Positions 24,253 to 36,676 of a stretch of DNA of 64,000 nt are shown here, in pieces. The translations under genes were made by a program, and so were the position numbers. How positions within the stretch are numbered: position 1 is the stretch's first letter; each line of letters starts with the position of its first letter. Below the pieces are notes generated by a model. It was given only the letters and a program-made list of their open reading frames with translations. It did not search any database and was not told where the DNA came from. The stretch is from Chalciporus piperatus (lineage: Eukaryota > Basidiomycota > Agaricomycetes > Boletales > Boletaceae). The stretch is from the NCBI GenBank assembly GCA_038093975.1, contig JBBPTG010000010.1, positions 124,001 through 188,000 of the forward strand. The letters are read 5' to 3'.

Positions 24253-25714
24253 ATGTCTGCGAGTCCGATTGTGCGAGGACGTGTCCCTACCGCTCGAGTA
24301 CTCCATCGTCGCGCGTATCATGTTCGACGTGCGCCAGAACCTCCAAGCGCAGAGATATCACGCCTACTCGCTTCCTATGCTGCACATCCCCCACATCCAC
24401 TCACACTGAGCTCCTTAGTAGCTTTCGGACAGCCACTTACACCAGAATCTGTACTGCGCAGCGTCTCATTCGTGCTGTCCGAGATTCCCCGTCGTCTCGC
24501 AAGACGGGCGCGTCACCTTGAAACACTCCCATTCATCGTCGGAACCAACCCCTACATTGAAAAGACTCTGAATGCATACAGAGAGAGCTTCCAATTTCTG
24601 GCTAGCTATCCACCCGTTCAAACTCTCGAAGAGAACCGGTCCTTCACAGCCGAGCTGAATCATTTGGTGGAAAGCCATCGCGATGACATACCAACCATGG
24701 CCAAAGGGTGCGTGTTACTGTACTACTTTGTGCCCTGTATCCATACCAACCATTCCACAACCACAGCTTCCAGGAATGCGCCAAATACATGTCTCCGACG
24801 CAGATAAGCAACTTCCTGGACGGTGCCATTCGCAATCGAATATCGGTCCGTTTAATCGCTGAACAACACATCGCATTATCGCAAGCATTAGAAAGCCAGA
24901 AACACGTCGGTGTTACCTCCCACTATGGCATCGTCGATATGGCAAGCTCTCCTGCTGCGATGATCAAGATGTGTGGCGCGTTCGTGAGTGAACTGTGCGA
25001 GGCTACACTTGGGGCTACCCCAAGGATCATCATCGACGGACACCCAGATACGACGTTTGCGTGAGTCCTAGTCCAGACCCGTCCACATTATTACTTGATC
25101 TAACTGGATACCATAGCTATGTTCCTGTTCATCTTGAATATATCCTCACCGAAATGCTAAAGAATGCATTCCGTGCCACAGTCGAGCATCACTACAAACT
25201 ACATGGCACCTCGTCCACACGTGAAATCGCTCCAGTGACAGTGACAGTTTCTCCTCCACCTTCCTCCGCTTCTCCCTTCCTCTCGATCAGGATTCGAGAT
25301 CAGGGAGGTGGCGTATCACCTTCGAACATGGCACGCATATTCTCGTATGCTTTCACCACCGCAGGTAACCCCGATAGCGATGGTGGTGGACCATATGCTG
25401 CACAGCACGTCGGTGGAAGTGCCGTTGTTGGCGGGGGCTCAAGTGGAGGCAACCTATTCAACGAGATCACTGGAAATGGTCTACAGGTCGGAATGGGAAC
25501 GATCGCTGGTTTAGGGTATGGGCTTCCGATGAGCAGGTTATATGCAAAGTACTTCGGTGGCTCATTAGATCTGCTCTCATTGGATGGATGGGGTGAGTAC
25601 CGTCGATGCTTATTATATTTGTTGGTGTGGTACTGATAGTGTCTATTGCTCATAGGGAGCGACGTGTATTTGAAACTGCGCAGCGTAGACCAGGCAGGTA
25701 ATTCCGAGATATAA
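24253..25714 (+). CDS. Mitochondrial pyruvate/branched-chain 2-oxoacid dehydrogenase kinase (PDK/BCKDK family)
   Basis: A protein-serine kinase with a GHKL ATPase fold that inactivates the E1 subunit of the pyruvate (or branched-chain) dehydrogenase complex in the matrix. The first ATG at 24253 gives MSASPIVRGRVPTARVLHRRAYH, an arginine-rich presequence. The helical domain has LSEIPRRLARRARHLETLPF, PYIEKTLNAYRESF and SHRDDIPTMAKG. The ATP-binding half has the N-box EYILTEMLKNAFRATVEHH, G1 IRDQGGGVS and G2 GLGYGLPMSRLYAKYFGG, then SDVYLKL and a stop at 25714. The ATP-lid loop holds a glycine/serine-rich insertion of about 45 residues between G1 and G2. Sequence alone does not separate PDK from BCKDK. 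The last few codons could instead be an intron start (caggtaatt). Confidence 0.9.
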
Positions 25715-25913
25715 GCAGTTCCACCTTCCTATCGTTGTTTATCTCGCCTTTTTACCCCCGTGGTGTGACTTAGGAAGGTTCTCGGATAGACTTTTATTAC
25801 TGGAAGAACAGTTCTCCCTCAACTGTAGATATCATTTCCCAGTTGTTCTATATAGTCCTGTAATTTCGTGCGGTGGTCTTGGAGGCTCTAATCTAAAAAT
25901 TCCTCGCAAGGTA

Positions 25914-28021
25914 TTAGTTGGTATCATCCCTTCTCTCAGCTTCTTCGCATCTCTCTCGCCATGATTTGCCGAACTTCAGCACCACCAATAGCAACACCTG
26001 CATGATGATCAGCAGTCCACCCCAAAGTGTATATAGACCACCGTCCCCAATACAATCCTATTGAAGAGCTTTAGTCATCAGCTCACAACTGTCGCGAAAT
26101 GACTCACCTGCAGTGGAACGGCGATTTCAGAGGCAATGAATGCAATCGTTCCTCTATAAGCACTATTCGTCGCTACGGCTGTTGATGAACGCCCTGTGTT
26201 GGCGTCAACAATATAAGCGAGGGTACTAGTGTACATCCATCTGTCGGAGAACATTCAGTATTTCGCAATGTTCTGGTCAAAGAACACGAACGTAGAAGAA
26301 AAGCCGATTATAAATAACATGACGCATATTGCACCAACGGACTGGTGGGTCTGACAGATCCATGCATAACCTATGGCGGAGGTAGGAAGGAACAGCATGG
26401 CTGGCAATGTGCTCTGAAGTCGCATCTAGGATTTTGGATGTAAGCTATGTCCCAAAGGAATGAACGTTGGGAAAGATCAACACACCTCGGGGTACACTTT
26501 TCCTCCATACTGATTTTTGAGCTTCGCAAGTGTTCTATCAGACCATCGCCCGCCAAGGACGCTGCCACATATACTGCCTGCAAGACATGTATCAGGTGAC
26601 AAATTAGACACGGATGAAACGGAGCAACTCACCGGTACCATTGGATAGGAGGACGAGGCCAGTGTATAGTGCATCGTAGTTGTACGATATTGATAATGTT
26701 CTTGCGCATGTATACGAGATACTGTACGCGAAACCAAAAATCAAACCTAGCATGATTTCAGTACCGCGGTGAAAAGCCAAGCCTGAGAAACCCCACCGGA
26801 TGCCAGAAGAACCGCATTATTATTCCACCGTTTCATCACTGAAACAATAGGTGGTAAAGGATTCACATCCATGAATGATAAATTTATATCTTTGAAGTCC
26901 ATAGTATTCGGATGAGGGGTAGTTTGGCCAGCTTCCAGATCCGTAGGAGTCTTCTCTGTAGATTCCTCCGAGGAAGGGGTGACAGTTCCACTGGCAGACG
27001 GGCTGGATGCTCTTTTGGATGCACGTAGTCCCCGCTCCTCTAATCGCCTACGAAGGACGTTCTGGTATGTGAGGCTCCTCTCCTTGCGGAAGGTATCCTT
27101 GAAGAAAATGAACAAGGATGCCAGCACGACACCCCCGCAGATAACTGCAAACCAGAAGACAGCACGCCAACCCAAGGCTTGCGCGAAGACTCCACCGAGG
27201 AGAGGGCCCATCGAGTTACCGAGGATAGGTGCTGCGTAGTATATGCCCATTTTCGTCCCGCGCTCATGGGGTTCGTATATGTCCGCAAGGGTGGCCGCTG
27301 CGATAGCCATCACGGCGCTTGAGCTGAACCGATCGATGCGAGTTAACAGATGTCTAATGTAGTTTCGGCAGAAACGCGTACCCACCCAGCAGCTTGTAGG
27401 CCTCGCATTCCGATGAGAAGTCCGATGGTCTTTGACGAAGCTACAATAGCCGAACCCACACAGAATAGGGTCATAGATGCCAAGTAGACGAGCTAGAGCA
27501 CGAGAATGAATATGCAGATCAACTGTAAAAAGGACGAGCGAACCTTCCGTCCTTTAATTTCGCTGACAGCGCTCCATGCCAAAGGGAATAATCCTTGTAT
27601 AATAATAAATACAGACAAGCTCCAACTAATGTCTGAGCTGGAGCCATGTAAAGCCTGCTGGATCTGAGCATTGGCCGCTATGTTGAGAACACTCGGGTGA
27701 GTAGAGCTCCGAAGGTTGCAGGTGATAAAGGTGCTCACGATTCTGACCAGAAGTCGCAAGACCGGAGATCATTGATGCGGAGGACACAATGACTAGTGTT
27801 AGCGTCTGGAGTTGTATTTAGTCAAGTCATCGCAAAAGGATGCAAGCTGGACGTACTTTTCGAGCATACCCCCAAGCTCTGGGGTCGTCAGGTACTGGTG
27901 CATGTTCAATGTCTAACTTGGCGGGTTGCTGTCCATCCCGACTAAGTGTCTCCTCGCTGACGCGAGACTGAGGTTGGAAAACCACAATGGAACAGGACTT
28001 TTGGTCATCTCTTGTGGCCAT
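25914..28021 (-). CDS. MFS drug:H+ antiporter of the DHA1 type (12-TM)
   Basis: The start at 28021 reads MATRDDQKSCSIVVF. A hydrophilic head ends DDPRAWGYARK, typical just before TM1 in fungal DHA1 proteins. Later exons show ANAQIQQALHGSSSDISWSL, FIIIQGLFPLAWSAVSEIKGRK (the TM2-3 loop), and MAIAAATLADIYEPHERGTKMG with the DHA1 loop. GPLLGGVFAQALGWRAVFWF covers the antiporter motif C region. A long charged central loop rich in S, T and E follows. The last exon, near 25914-26058, encodes LWGGLLIIMQVLLLVVLKFG and a charged tail to the stop. About ten introns are present. Such transporters export drugs, organic acids or polyamines across the plasma membrane; the substrate is unknown. It converges with the PDK gene. 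Confidence 0.87.
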
Positions 28022-28847
28022 GATTGTCGTGAGCGATGCGAGTCTACCCAAGCAGAAAACCAGTGAGTCTGAGACGAACCTGGGGGGGAATAGTGCAGCT
28101 CCTTGAATAGACCATGCACGACTTTATGCTCATTTCTCCCGAGTCATACGTGATCAGGTGCTGGCAACCCGCGCGTCCCGCCAGTCATACCCCACCGGCA
28201 ACTGAGGAAGCGGGCCTCGGTTCGGCTTGAAACGTCCGAATAGCCAGTGAGGAGTTTGGTTCAGCCGAAATGAAGGACAACCGCCCGAGCGTTTCCAGGA
28301 AGACGGCTTGAAAACGGCCGATTACAAAACGTTTACTTGGCAGTTGTTTCTTATCAACAATCGTTCTGTCAACCTCACAAATCGCTACAGTCAACACAGG
28401 TAAATGGACAAGATAACACACAAAGATATGAGGGGAAATACAGGGAATGAAAGACGAAGTGTTAAGGCTATGGTGGAAATCGCACTCTAACATAGTCCAG
28501 AGCCTAGGCCTTTGGAATTGCAGTCCGATGTAGCCTTAGAAACTCCCAAATACGACAAGGTGATTTACACCAAAGCTCTGCCTGAGACTGTAGAGAAAGT
28601 CCAAAAGCATCAAGAAATAACTTGAAGTTACTCAATACAATCACCATCATCAGACGTTGTCGACATCACATCATGCGCGCATCTGTGCGAGCTGATTCGC
28701 TGGTGATGTTCATGACCGAATTCGCCTTATCCCCTGCGCCCTCTTCAATTTCTTCGACTCGTTGCAGAGCTGCCTTTGGCGGACGCGACCTTTTGGCACG
28801 TTTGGATGTATTGCGAGGAAGCGGTGAATCCGCTGGTGATGGTGCTC
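28022..28847. other. Intergenic stretch upstream of the MFS gene
   Basis: About 825 bp between the MFS start and a dispersed repeat copy. Short frames exist on both strands, none resembling a known protein. It presumably carries the MFS promoter. Confidence 0.4.
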
Positions 28848-29088
28848 ACTGCCTCCGCGTCCGAATCTACTGGCATTACGGAGTTCCGACTCCTTTGCCA
28901 CCCGGTTATGGCCGTGTCTTATGTTAGGGTTCAAACCCATCACTGGCTGGATGAACAACTCTAGTGTTTATTCGTCAGCGCTGGACTCGCAAGGTTCAGA
29001 GCCTGAGGAGATCACTGGCAGGAGATGAGGAAGTCGTTAGATTCGAATGTAACTATTTCGAGCAACTGGGCACTGCCACTACGCTCCC
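28848..29088 (-). repeat. Dispersed repeat, copy A
   Basis: Read on the minus strand from 29088, this copy starts GGGAGCGTAGTGGCAGTGCC and matches copy C (39371-39630) almost base for base over its first 50 nt. The core GACGAATAAACAC and the segments around GATGGGTTTGAACCCT and CATAACCGG are also shared. The distal part (ATTCGGAC.CGGAGG) is shared with copy B. No terminal inverted repeat or coding capacity is seen. The end at 29088 directly touches an in-frame ATG of the next gene. Confidence 0.75.
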
Positions 29089-29142
29089 ATGCGTGGTGAC
29101 CGCAAGGTGACCGACACAGTTGTTGAATGCACACCCATCTCA

Positions 29143-32100
29143 ATGGCTTCGGAGGTTGTCATAGAACCAGTCGACGAAGTAAGTCTACCTAACGATCTGG
29201 GAGAACGGTTCATAATCTGCGACCAGGCTCAACTCGCCGGTGATAATGGCCAGATCTATTTATTTCAATGGCTCGCGTCCCTCGAGAAGAGTCTAAGGGA
29301 GGCTGCAGTCGTAGGTCACCATAACCTCACTGGGCTGCGGATAATGTCTAATCTATCCGCAGGATCAGTGCAAGCCTACCCAAGCTTCGATCGAAGAAAC
29401 GCTGCTCAAAGTTATATGCGGCTCTGACAACTATCCGTTACCTGGTCGCGGGTTGCGCAACCTGGCGGCGAGATGCTTCATCATCCAATATACTCGGGGT
29501 GACTCAAGGACATTGTTTGATACGCTCCGAGCTTTACTGAAGACTGCCGGGGACCTGAAGCTCGACAAAAACACGATTCGAATGTGAGTGAACTCACCGC
29601 ATGTCGATCATGTCGTATTCGTGATTAAGCGGAACTAGAGCAGCCTTTTGGACGATTGGAGAACTTATGGCCACATTTGGCTCTCAAGTATGTCGCAAAG
29701 CACTCCAAGGTTGTAATACTCGACTAAAGCATCCTCCCAGTTCATGTCTTTCTTGGCTGAAATCACTGCCATCTCGGTGAAAACATTCAGATCCTCTAGT
29801 GTAAGTGATTTCGGCCTGTTCTTGTCGTTGGATGTTGACGTGTTTCGTCCAGTCGCCTCAAATGCGTTGTCACGCTCTGATCATGCTTCGTAAAGCTTTG
29901 AGTTCAGCCAAGAAGGCACTGTCGGACTCGCTCGCCAGAGATGTTCTCAAGAACATGAAGAATGGGTTGGCTGACAAGGTCTTACCCGTGCAGAGAGCAT
30001 CCGCCGGGGTAAATTCTGTCATTTTTATCCATTCGCCTCTGGTCTCAAACTTCTCCCGAGGTCCTAATCGCCATGTTCTCCCCCGAGGAGTCGGTTACAC
30101 TCGCGGACATCGATTCCGTGATCGGTATTTGCGTTAAAAGCCTTGATGGTAGCGATCGGTTGACGAGACAGTCCCTTTCTCAACTCGTCGGAAATATGTT
30201 AGCGGCGACGCAGCTCCCGAGAGTCACCGCTTCGCCTGAACCGCTCCAGAAGGCCAAGAAGGAACAAGAGGACATGAATGAACCAAATTCAGTTTATGCC
30301 TCTGAAAGTATGAAACCTCTCCTCAGTCCGGGAGAGATGCTGTCACAAGTGTCGCTGCACTTTAACAAGTCACAACTATCGCGGAGAGCACGCGCGGGTA
30401 TCTTCGACTTTTACGTCGCGTTGTTGACCAAGCTAGGAGCTTCGTTCGTTGAGAGTAACTATGGCCTTATCGTCAGTCATCTCATGTCCGAGGTCGTCTC
30501 AAACCCGAAGAACTGCTCCACGAGATACGACAGATTGTTCATCCAGAAATTAGTCGGGGCTCTACTCAGGGATCTTATCGCAACTCGGATGTTAAGCGAG
30601 CAAGGACAAATCACTGCAATCCAGGAACTTTCATCTTCGTACGCGAAGCGATGGCCTGCTCTTATGCCTGGACAAGCAGCACCCAATCCTACCGTCTTAA
30701 CTATCGCCCTCAAGGAGATTGCAGAGTTATTGCAGCAACTTGGCAATGCGCCTCCTCCTGTCCAGGTGAGAGTGATTCTCAGGACCTTCGAGTTTAGCTG
30801 AACAGCCTACTCCCTTGTTTCAGGATTCTGTGTCGGACCCGTTGTTGAATCTTCTGACCCACCCTAGTCACGGGGTTCGCGTCAACGCGAGCTGGACTCT
30901 CAGGTGCTACTGTTTTTCGACCCCTTTGCGTCTTCCAAAGGCGATACTCTCCATCTCCGAAGCGTTGCATCGCGACATAGAGTCCTTGCAGTCACCAGCG
31001 GCTCCCTCTGATATTGATCGACGCGCACTGGGACGCGCCTATGGCCTGGCCGCGTTGGTTTCGATCGTCCCGCATCGTCCCTTGTACGTTTCTTTCGACA
31101 TTGCATCCAACGTTCTCGACACAGCGACGGACCTTCTCAAGCGGGCGAGCGAGCACGATGTCCAAATGGCGGGCGTTGAAGTCGAGGTTGCGTGGATATT
31201 GATCGCCTCGCTGATGCTGCTTGGGCCTAATTTTGTCCGGTCGCATCTTCCCCAACTACTGGTTCTCTGGCGTAATGCTTTGCCCAAGCCAACGAACAAA
31301 GACAGTGTTCCTGGTCGCAGCGCTACTGAATGGGAATTCCTTTTGCACGTCCGAGAGAGTGCATTGGGTGCTATTTTGTGTTTCCTCCTCCACAATGCTC
31401 CTTTGGTGACCCTCGATGTCGCTCGAAGGATTTCCTCGATGTTGGGAAATGCTCTCGCCTTTACCACGACGTTTACTTCCCAGCCTTTGCAGGAATCAGC
31501 CCCTGGCACGGAGGGTTCACCTCTTCATCTTCGGATGAGAGAAAGCCTGCTCCGTCGTCGTGTGTTCCAGTGCTTCACCGCGCTAGGAACATCGACGTTG
31601 GCTGACTCCGTTCAGTCCAGCCTCTTGCAGTCCACCTTGGCAGTGTTTGCGGGGTCGGAAGGCGAAGGTGCTTCTGCGATGCAGGCCTCCATTGCATCGT
31701 CCGCAGGTACATTCACCAATGTTTGGCAGGCAGCTGATGGATTCGGTTATGGCGTAACTACAACGGATATCGTGGATGGGGACTCAGAGGTTCTCTCAGA
31801 GAGTACGGAAACATGGAAGCCTGTGCACGAACAAATCGAAGACCTCACCGATTTGCTTGTACGTGCCTTCATTGTGCCACGATCTTTCACTGACTTTTCC
31901 CTAGCTGCGCACACCAATCCTGGGATCATGCGAACACGATACCCTATCCTTATGCCTATCGAACCCGACAAGTGATGATCGTACGAACTTGAATTGTCCA
32001 CCTTCGACTTCGGCTGTTGTGGATGCTTCGATCGAATTGTTTGCCCGATTGCTTCCGGTTCAAGACTTGGCTACAGTGACTCAGACTATCACACAGCTCG

Positions 32101-35100
32101 TCGAGCTCGTAAAATCTCCCAAGCTCGACAAGAATGCAGGTCGAAAGGCGGCAGTGCTTGTCAACAGCGTGGTGGCCATCGCTCGTGCGCTTCGTTGCGC
32201 GATGGAGGCTCATCATCGCCAAGCCAAAGAAACGCTGGGACACTCTCAAGTTACCGCACCGCTTGCTTCATTGCTGAAGGTAGGCATACCGATCTAAACT
32301 CCTTCGATTTCTCACGTTGTGGCCCACAGGACGCGCTTGTCGACGGTGACCCGCTTCTTCGACGAGCCAGTAGCGATGCCATCGGCCGCCTAGCAAACAT
32401 CTCGGGGACAACTTTCTTGTCAAGCCAAGCAAAGGTGTTGGTCGACCACATCGTTAGCAACCGTGATCCACAGGGTCGTGCTGGATGTGCCTTGGCCTTT
32501 GGAGCACTTTACAGCCACGTTGGAGGTCTTGCTGCGGCGCCGATCTTGAAGACGATGGTGAACATTCTTATGTCACTCAGCAACGATCCCCATCCTCTCG
32601 TCCACTTTTGGTCTTTGACAGCCTTGGCCAGGGTCATAAATGCTGCCAGCCTCACATTCTCTCCGTTCGTTCCCAGTACCCTTGGAATGCTACTCAAGAT
32701 ATACATGTCTGACGCTCACGAAATTGAGGGTGGAACACCCAACAATGCAAACATAAGCGGCGATCTGCAGGCCTTCCCTGTCGTATGTCACATCATCGAT
32801 GCAATCATCACCATCTTGGGACCTGATGTACAAGAGTCCTCGCGTACACGCTCGCTCGTTTTGGATCTCGTTCAGGAGTTCTCGGTCGAGGAGGATGAAA
32901 CCATTCTGATAGAGGCGATCAAATGCACTCAACATCTACTCATGTTTGCCCCGACGCACGTGAACATTCCGGAGACGGTGGGACGCTTTAGGATCCATCT
33001 TGGTTCCAGTCGACGGCAACTCAGGCTAGCTGCTATCGATGCACTCTATCAACTCGTACAGAAGGATGCGCTGGTATTGTCGAGGATTGGTGGTGATCGC
33101 CTGGTAGAAGACCTTTTTGCCATGCTAGACGGCGATCCAAGTATCCAAGGTGTCCGGAACGTCATCACAAGCTGGCTTTCTCAAACAGCCATCCACAACC
33201 CTTCGGCTTGGATCGACCTTTGTCAAAGGATCATGCTGCGGACGAATGCCACTCAAAAGATAGTCGAGACTGCTGGAAACCTCGACGACGAAGGCCAGTC
33301 TCTGAATGCGGCGATGTCCGCGGACAGCTCCAGTCAAGACAGGCCCTCTTCCGTTACCATGTCTCGATGGAGGACTCAACTCTTCGCGTTGCATTGTTTG
33401 CATAAGATCTGTACCATCGTGGCACAGTCTGGGAGGCAGGAGCACTTCGATATACCATTTGCACGTAGCCGCGGGTTCCCGGTCCAGGGTCTTCTAGTCT
33501 CTCGCGTACCGGACCTGATCAAGATGGCGTTCACTGCTTCAGCAGCATACGTTACAGAGATTCGTCTCGAAGGGCTTGTTGTTCTACGCGACATAATTCA
33601 GGCATGCCTCTGCGTTCCCTTTATATCAGTCTCGACTGATGGATGTCCAGGTCTTTTCTAAAGCACCTGATCCTGATTACCCCGAAGCACTGCTCCTAGA
33701 GCAACATCAGGCTCCAATCACTGCTGCTCTCACGCCTGCCTTTTCTTCCGATTCTACCCCCGAAATCCTATCATCAGCGATTGACGCTTGCGCGGTCTTT
33801 GTCGGGTGCGGTGTTGTGAAGGACGTAAGCCGGATGGGGCGTATCCTCAAACAGTTGACCAATGCCCTCAAGGAGTTGGACGGTATGCGAGCGAGCATTC
33901 CACTGCGATAGTCTCTGACGCCAAAGTTTAGAGTCTGGTAATCTCAAAATGGGTACTCTCGGGGAACTTAGTCCAAACGCATCTGGCATGCTGACGGTCT
34001 CCATCCTCGCCGCTTGGGCGCGATTGGAGATTGCTTCTGCAGAGCAAGCCTATCTCCTTGATGTCATCAAGCCTCACCGAGAGATTCTTGCTTCTCAATG
34101 GATCGCATGCTTACGAGACTATGCGACCATTCGTGCGGATTCTGAGTTTGTCCATGACTTGTCCATCGTCTCAGTTGATCCGTCGTACGCTAGCATGGGT
34201 AAAGTGGTCTTACTGCCAGTAAGTGCTCCTTGGCCTGCATCTGTTGGACGGCTACCTGATCAGGGTATAGTATTACTCTGACTCTTGGGCCACCATTCTC
34301 CAAGCAGTCGCAAATGCGATGGAACACAGCGGGCAACACGTTTCCAGTGCCATTCTCGGGCAGAGCTCGGCTGTAGCCCCCTCCTCAAATGGCCTCGAAC
34401 CTGCTCGCACAGAGCCAGCGCCGCTGTTTTTCGTGATCTTTGGTCTTATCTACGATGCTCTAGCTGTCTCTTCTCCAGAGTCTTCCGAAACGCCCAGTTT
34501 ACGTACAACGACAGTGACCGCATGTCTCAGAGCACTCAGATGCCTGATCGACCCCCGTTACTCGGGGAAAGCGCTCCTCGAGCCCACGGTGTTCAAGGAA
34601 TTCCTCAGTCTTTGCTACCGAATGACGATGGTAGAGAATGCAGCAATACTTGTACACCTCTTAGAGGTTATCACAGTGTTCGCCAAGCATTTCGGTCACC
34701 TTGGTCCGGAAAGCGTTATGGCACCGTAAGTTGTCAAATTCTCCCTGGTGCTCCAGCCCCGACCTCCTCTGCAGAAACGAAGCGTTATCACCGAATTCCG
34801 TTCGTGCTCACTGCTTGAAGATATGCGCATACATTCTACGGCACGCCCGACACAGTCCAGGTGCTCCACCAATAGGTAGGTGAAGTTGTGCAACGACAGC
34901 CTTCAATCATTAATGATATCGCTTCGTTCAGCTGGAACAGCTCCCGAAGTATCCAAAGTGGTTAGCTGTGCCCTAAATGCCTTCCAGCTTGTCGTATCAA
35001 CCACAGAGGGTAATATCCGGGAAGATGTCAGGGGAGTGGGTTGCACCCTTTATGCAGGTATGGTTATTCAACAATACCGTCATGCCTGTCTCTGAGAAGA

Positions 35101-36081
35101 AACTCGTCCTCAGAGTTGTTGAAAGACGAGACCTTGGAAATCGATCTGATAACCCCCACTTTACCCGCGTTCAAGTCGTTGTTGTTGTTGGAACCTCATC
35201 CGAGAGTTCGTGATCGGTATGACAGCCTTGTGCATGGAATCCTTTCATCGTGCCTCCTTAATATCGACGAAATGCGGTCCGTGTTCTGTTTCGCATCTCG
35301 TGCCCTTCGCATGCTGAGAACTTCCCCCAGTGGTAGAGAGGGGTTAATTTCGTCAAAGAAAGTCAAAACCAATCTCCTGGCCGCCGTTCTCGTTCTGACC
35401 AGTCTACCTCCCAAAGGCAAAGTTGCTCGTGGTGTAGTGGAACATCTCGCCTTCATTATTTCGCAAAAGCTCGAAGACAATGACGACGTAAGATCGCGCC
35501 CGCCGTCAGTGATATTAACCTCTAAAAATTGATGCACAGACGGCTCTTGCTGCGATTCACTGCGTAAAAACCATCACTGTCGCCGCATCTGGCAATGACC
35601 TTCTCCGCAGTTGTGTGCGGCTTCTATTACCAGGGCTCATCCAGTTCGTTGCGAGAATCTCCCCTCGACTGGATGATGGCACGCTGTCGGAGCAAAACAA
35701 TTCATCGATAGAAGAAGTGTGGCGAGCACTCTCTGCCCTCTTGGCATTGGCAACAGTAGAGCAACGTAAGGTATCCGATGATTTCCATGTCTTCAACCTG
35801 ACACAATCAATCCAGGAACTCGCATTCTGAGCATCATCTTGCCCACGGTCACCCTGATGCTGCGTCCTTCCCAAACTCCACCCCCTAACGCACACTCGAG
35901 TGCAGTCGCGCAATTGCTCATGTTTGCAGCTTCATCTCCGGTTAATTTCAAGGAAGCCACTGCACAGCTGGATTCTCATGTTCGAGAAGTCCTTGAACTC
36001 TCCATCAGGAGAGCTGTTGAGGGGACGTCGAATGTCAGTCAAACGACCGCACGTCCCCAAATTTCCCTCAGATCTTTTTGA
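29143..36081 (+). CDS. LAA1: Giant HEAT-repeat protein of the LAA1/HEATR5 family
   Basis: A very large alpha-solenoid (roughly 2,000 aa) that in yeast binds the AP-1 clathrin adaptor and supports trans-Golgi/endosome traffic. The start at 29143 gives MASEVVIEPVDEVSLPNDLGE and then GQIYLFQWLASLEKSL. Exons follow with LLKVICGSDNYPLPGRGLRNL, GDSRTLFDTLRALLK, RCHALIMLRKALSSAKKALSD, VRVNASWTLRCYCFSTPLRLP, GRAYGLAALVSIVP, NPTSDDRTNLNCPP, LLLEQHQAPITAALTPAFSS and PLVHFWSLTALARVI, all family landmarks in order. It ends TTARPQISLRSF-stop, a conserved fungal C-terminus. About 18 introns are present. An apparent frame break at 31976 is resolved by an intron at 31859-31904. An in-frame ATG at 29089 would add 18 residues. 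Confidence 0.93.
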
Positions 36082-36210
36082 GGCGGGAGTGCATGACCAT
36101 TACCGGGGCAGTATAATAAGACAGCTTTTTGTATTCAGCTGTGTTGTTCTCACATTTGGAACATCTAATAGTGCACCATACCAGTCATACTACCTCCACC
36201 TACTTTGTTT
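36082..36210. other. LAA1 3' flank
   Basis: Short AT-rich 3' flank before repeat copy B. Nothing else is recognised. Confidence 0.4.
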
Positions 36211-36380
36211 GAATCTACGCCTTCCTCCACTACTGCGCCGACGAATAAACACCAAAGTTGCAAGCGATCTAACAGGTAAGACATGATCATAACCGGAGTC
36301 GTAACTCCATGATGCCAACAGATTCGGACTCGGAGGTAGGTACCCCTACATATTGTTCTAAAGGTGAGACAGAGGCTATA
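36211..36380 (+). repeat. Dispersed repeat, copy B (5'-truncated)
   Basis: It shares GAATCTACG, CTTCCTCCA, CTGACGAATAAACAC (with one change), the AAGACATGA.CATAACCGG segment, CGTAACTCCATGATGCCA and ATTCGGACTCGGAGG with the other copies. Its end, AAGGTGAGACAGAGGCTATA, matches copy C. The first 60-70 nt of the unit are missing, so this is an older or truncated copy. Confidence 0.65.
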
Positions 36381-36676
36381 TGAGACTGCAGCGAGGGATG
36401 CGTAGTCAGTGCGACGAAGTGAATACTACACTAAGTAACAGCGAATCGACAGCAAGGACTCACAACAGTGAATTGCGAACTTGTCCTCATTTGACTCGTG
36501 AAGTAAGCAAAGCTGAATCCCGATGCTCAAACTAAGACCCCCTTTCAAATTCATTTCCTTCCTCAAGTCTTCCTCGCTCGTCTTTCAGTTCCACGACTCA
36601 TTATGATTATGATTTCAGGATCTCGCCATGTTGCCGAGGAAGACAAAAATGATCTCATGTACGGGGATGGTGACCA

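Noticed and set aside
31859..31985. Apparent frameshift in LAA1 at 31976, where one long frame ends and another takes over
   Set aside because: An intron at 31859-31904 (CTT/gtacgt..ccctag/CTG) moves the reading into the downstream frame and gives a continuous product, so no lesion is needed.
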